From the NCBI GenBank assembly GCA_946481205.1, contig CAMLNB010000226.1, positions 1-5,805 of the forward strand: 5,805 nucleotides of DNA, in the 5' to 3' direction. The stretch is from an uncultured Kangiella sp. (GTDB lineage Bacteria; Pseudomonadota; Gammaproteobacteria; Enterobacterales; DSM-103792). Below the pieces are notes generated by a model. That model was not told where the DNA came from and ran no database searches. It saw only the letters and a program-made list of their open reading frames with translations. Shown here piece by piece: positions 5,804 through 5,805 of this stretch (position 1 is the stretch's first letter; each line of letters opens with the position of its first letter). The position numbers and the translations under genes are program-made.

Positions 5804-5805
5804 GG

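Overview
The window is about 5.8 kb of GC-rich DNA. It looks like the core chromosome of a non-enteric gammaproteobacterium that makes type IV pili. The main evidence is the gene order mltG (3' end) - tmk - holB - pilZ - [VOC gene] - tatD/ycfH, which resembles the Pseudomonas-type arrangement in which pilZ follows holB. The protein sequences fit the same group. The species cannot be determined from the sequence. I see no insertion sequence, CRISPR array, tRNA, rRNA or phage gene.

Left part (1-3465, all + strand): a tightly packed operon. The mltG tail overlaps tmk (GTG start) by 11 bp, and tmk overlaps holB through an ATGA junction. pilZ follows 6 bp later with its Shine-Dalgarno lying over the holB stop codon. 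A small glyoxalase-fold (VOC) gene follows after 52 bp, and a TatD-family metallohydrolase gene closes the operon. The operon combines cell-wall trimming, dTTP supply, the clamp-loader delta' subunit and a type IV pilus assembly factor. It ends at a symmetric hairpin (3439-3465) that can stop transcription in both directions.

Middle part (3479-4126, - strand): one gene facing the operon. It encodes a predicted outer-membrane lipoprotein with a glycine-zipper segment and a C-terminal beta-rich domain of unknown function. A 312-bp divergent intergenic region separates it from the next gene. That region holds a perfect FNR/Anr-type box (TTGAT-N4-ATCAA, 4313-4326) and a plausible promoter for the lipoprotein gene.

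Right part (4439-5638, + strand): gcdH, glutaryl-CoA dehydrogenase, from the lysine/tryptophan/glutarate degradation route. It is followed by a strong GNRA-loop terminator (5696-5720), so it is probably transcribed alone. The last 85 bases hold no recognisable gene, only a 12-bp palindrome at the edge.

Most of the window is ordinary core-genome content; no wholly new system is apparent. The items most worth checking are the perfect FNR/Anr box upstream of gcdH, a perfect 14-bp-arm hairpin inside the tatD coding sequence, the VOC gene lodged in the pilZ-tatD interval with its metal ligands largely missing, and the uncharacterised zipper lipoprotein.
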